From assembly GCA_015501055.1 (NCBI GenBank), contig JADNYV010001041.1:1-10161 (forward strand): a stretch of 10,161 bases of DNA. Direction: 5' to 3'. A model generated the notes under the pieces. That model saw only the letters and a program-made list of their open reading frames with translations, did no database searches and had not been told where the DNA came from. The DNA comes from Mucidula mucida. Its lineage: Eukaryota > Basidiomycota > Agaricomycetes > Agaricales > Physalacriaceae. Each line of letters starts with the position of its first letter. The first letter of the stretch is position 1. This document shows, one piece after another, positions 9,779 to 10,161 of the stretch. Both the position numbers and the translations under genes were made by a program.

Positions 9779-10161
9779 GGCTATGGATCGTTGATTGTAT
9801 ATCTAATCTTTCATCTGGCATGTGTATACTACATCAGTACTCCCTTGTTGACAATGGTGTTGGTCTTTGACTCCTCAAAGACCATTCGGATTTCTATGTT
9901 GCACTCGTAGTAAAAAAAAACCAAGAACCATGTGCTTATTGAGTCGTTCCGAAGGCATAGATGCTAAATCATCGTTCGCAATAACTGTAGGCTGCCCTCG
10001 AGGACGAGAGGCGCGCGCTCGAACGGCACTGTTTAATTATTATGAGTTACAAACAGATAATGGATAGCAATTATGTATGGAGGGGAGCCTTGTAGACTTC
10101 CATCGAAGTGTATGCCTATGCTAGCAAACACCCAATAGCGAAATGCGTTCTTATGATCAAT
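9779..10161. other. VPS15 3' flank without a recognised gene
   Basis: These 383 bp follow the VPS15 stop. They contain a perfect hairpin at 9861-9884, a run of nine A at 9912-9920 and a small CpG-rich patch with GCGCGCG around 10010-10020. No coding frame with a recognisable domain was found on either strand. Confidence 0.5.
9861..9884 (+). repeat. Perfect 10-bp inverted repeat (hairpin) in the VPS15 3' flank
   Basis: TGGTCTTTGA at 9861-9870 is exactly complementary to TCAAAGACCA at 9875-9884, with a CTCC loop. It starts 83 bp after the VPS15 stop, likely within the 3' UTR. No role is known; a bacterial-type terminator is not expected in this genome. Confidence 0.7.

Noticed and set aside
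9912..9920. Nine-A run as a retroposon poly(A) tail or a terminator
   Set aside because: No target-site duplication, no retroposed coding sequence upstream, and too short; simple homopolymer is enough.

Overview
The window is eukaryotic and most likely comes from a basidiomycete fungus of the Agaricomycetes type. The coding regions are cut by many very short introns with GT..AG ends, mostly 42-54 nt. The protein motifs match fungal housekeeping families. The assignment to this group comes from remembered family sequences and intron style, since no search could be run. I see no bacterial, viral or mobile-element content, no CRISPR array, no tRNA and no rRNA.

Layout. (1) 1-285, plus strand: the last ~95 codons of an ORC3-like origin recognition complex subunit, with two single-base frame breaks near the window edge. 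(2) 286-1246: about 960 bp with no gene I can recognise. (3) 1247-2846, plus strand: a five-exon metal-dependent amidohydrolase (464 codons before the stop) with a full set of metal ligands and a 10-nt micro-exon. (4) 3088-3883, minus strand: polyubiquitin with three 76-residue units and one Asn tail, in three exons. It converges with the amidohydrolase. (5) 3884-4118: a 235-bp divergent promoter region shared by polyubiquitin and VPS15, holding a TATA box and two CCAAT boxes. (6) 4119-9778, plus strand: VPS15 (the PIK3R4/p150 family), the regulatory pseudokinase of the class III PI3-kinase VPS34 complex. It has an N-myristoylation start, a kinase fold, HEAT repeats, a Ser/Pro-rich linker and C-terminal WD40 repeats, in about 15 exons. 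(7) 9779-10161: 3' flank with a perfect 10-bp hairpin.

The genes are not an operon-like unit. The only plausible regulatory link is the shared promoter of polyubiquitin and VPS15, both tied to protein and membrane turnover (ubiquitin tagging; VPS34-driven autophagy and endosomal sorting).

The most important oddity is the state of the reading frames. VPS15 is clean from 4119 to 6339. It then carries one apparent +1 (6340) and one apparent -1 (6613). From 8340 to about 9550 it holds roughly twenty apparent single-base deletions, while the conserved WD40 residues persist across the three frames. ORC3 shows two similar breaks at 55/56 and 71/72. Deletion bias with intact conserved residues fits consensus sequencing error better than gene decay, but the sequence alone cannot settle it. 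I found no previously undescribed system here. The points worth checking are the frame breaks, the splicing features and the shared promoter.
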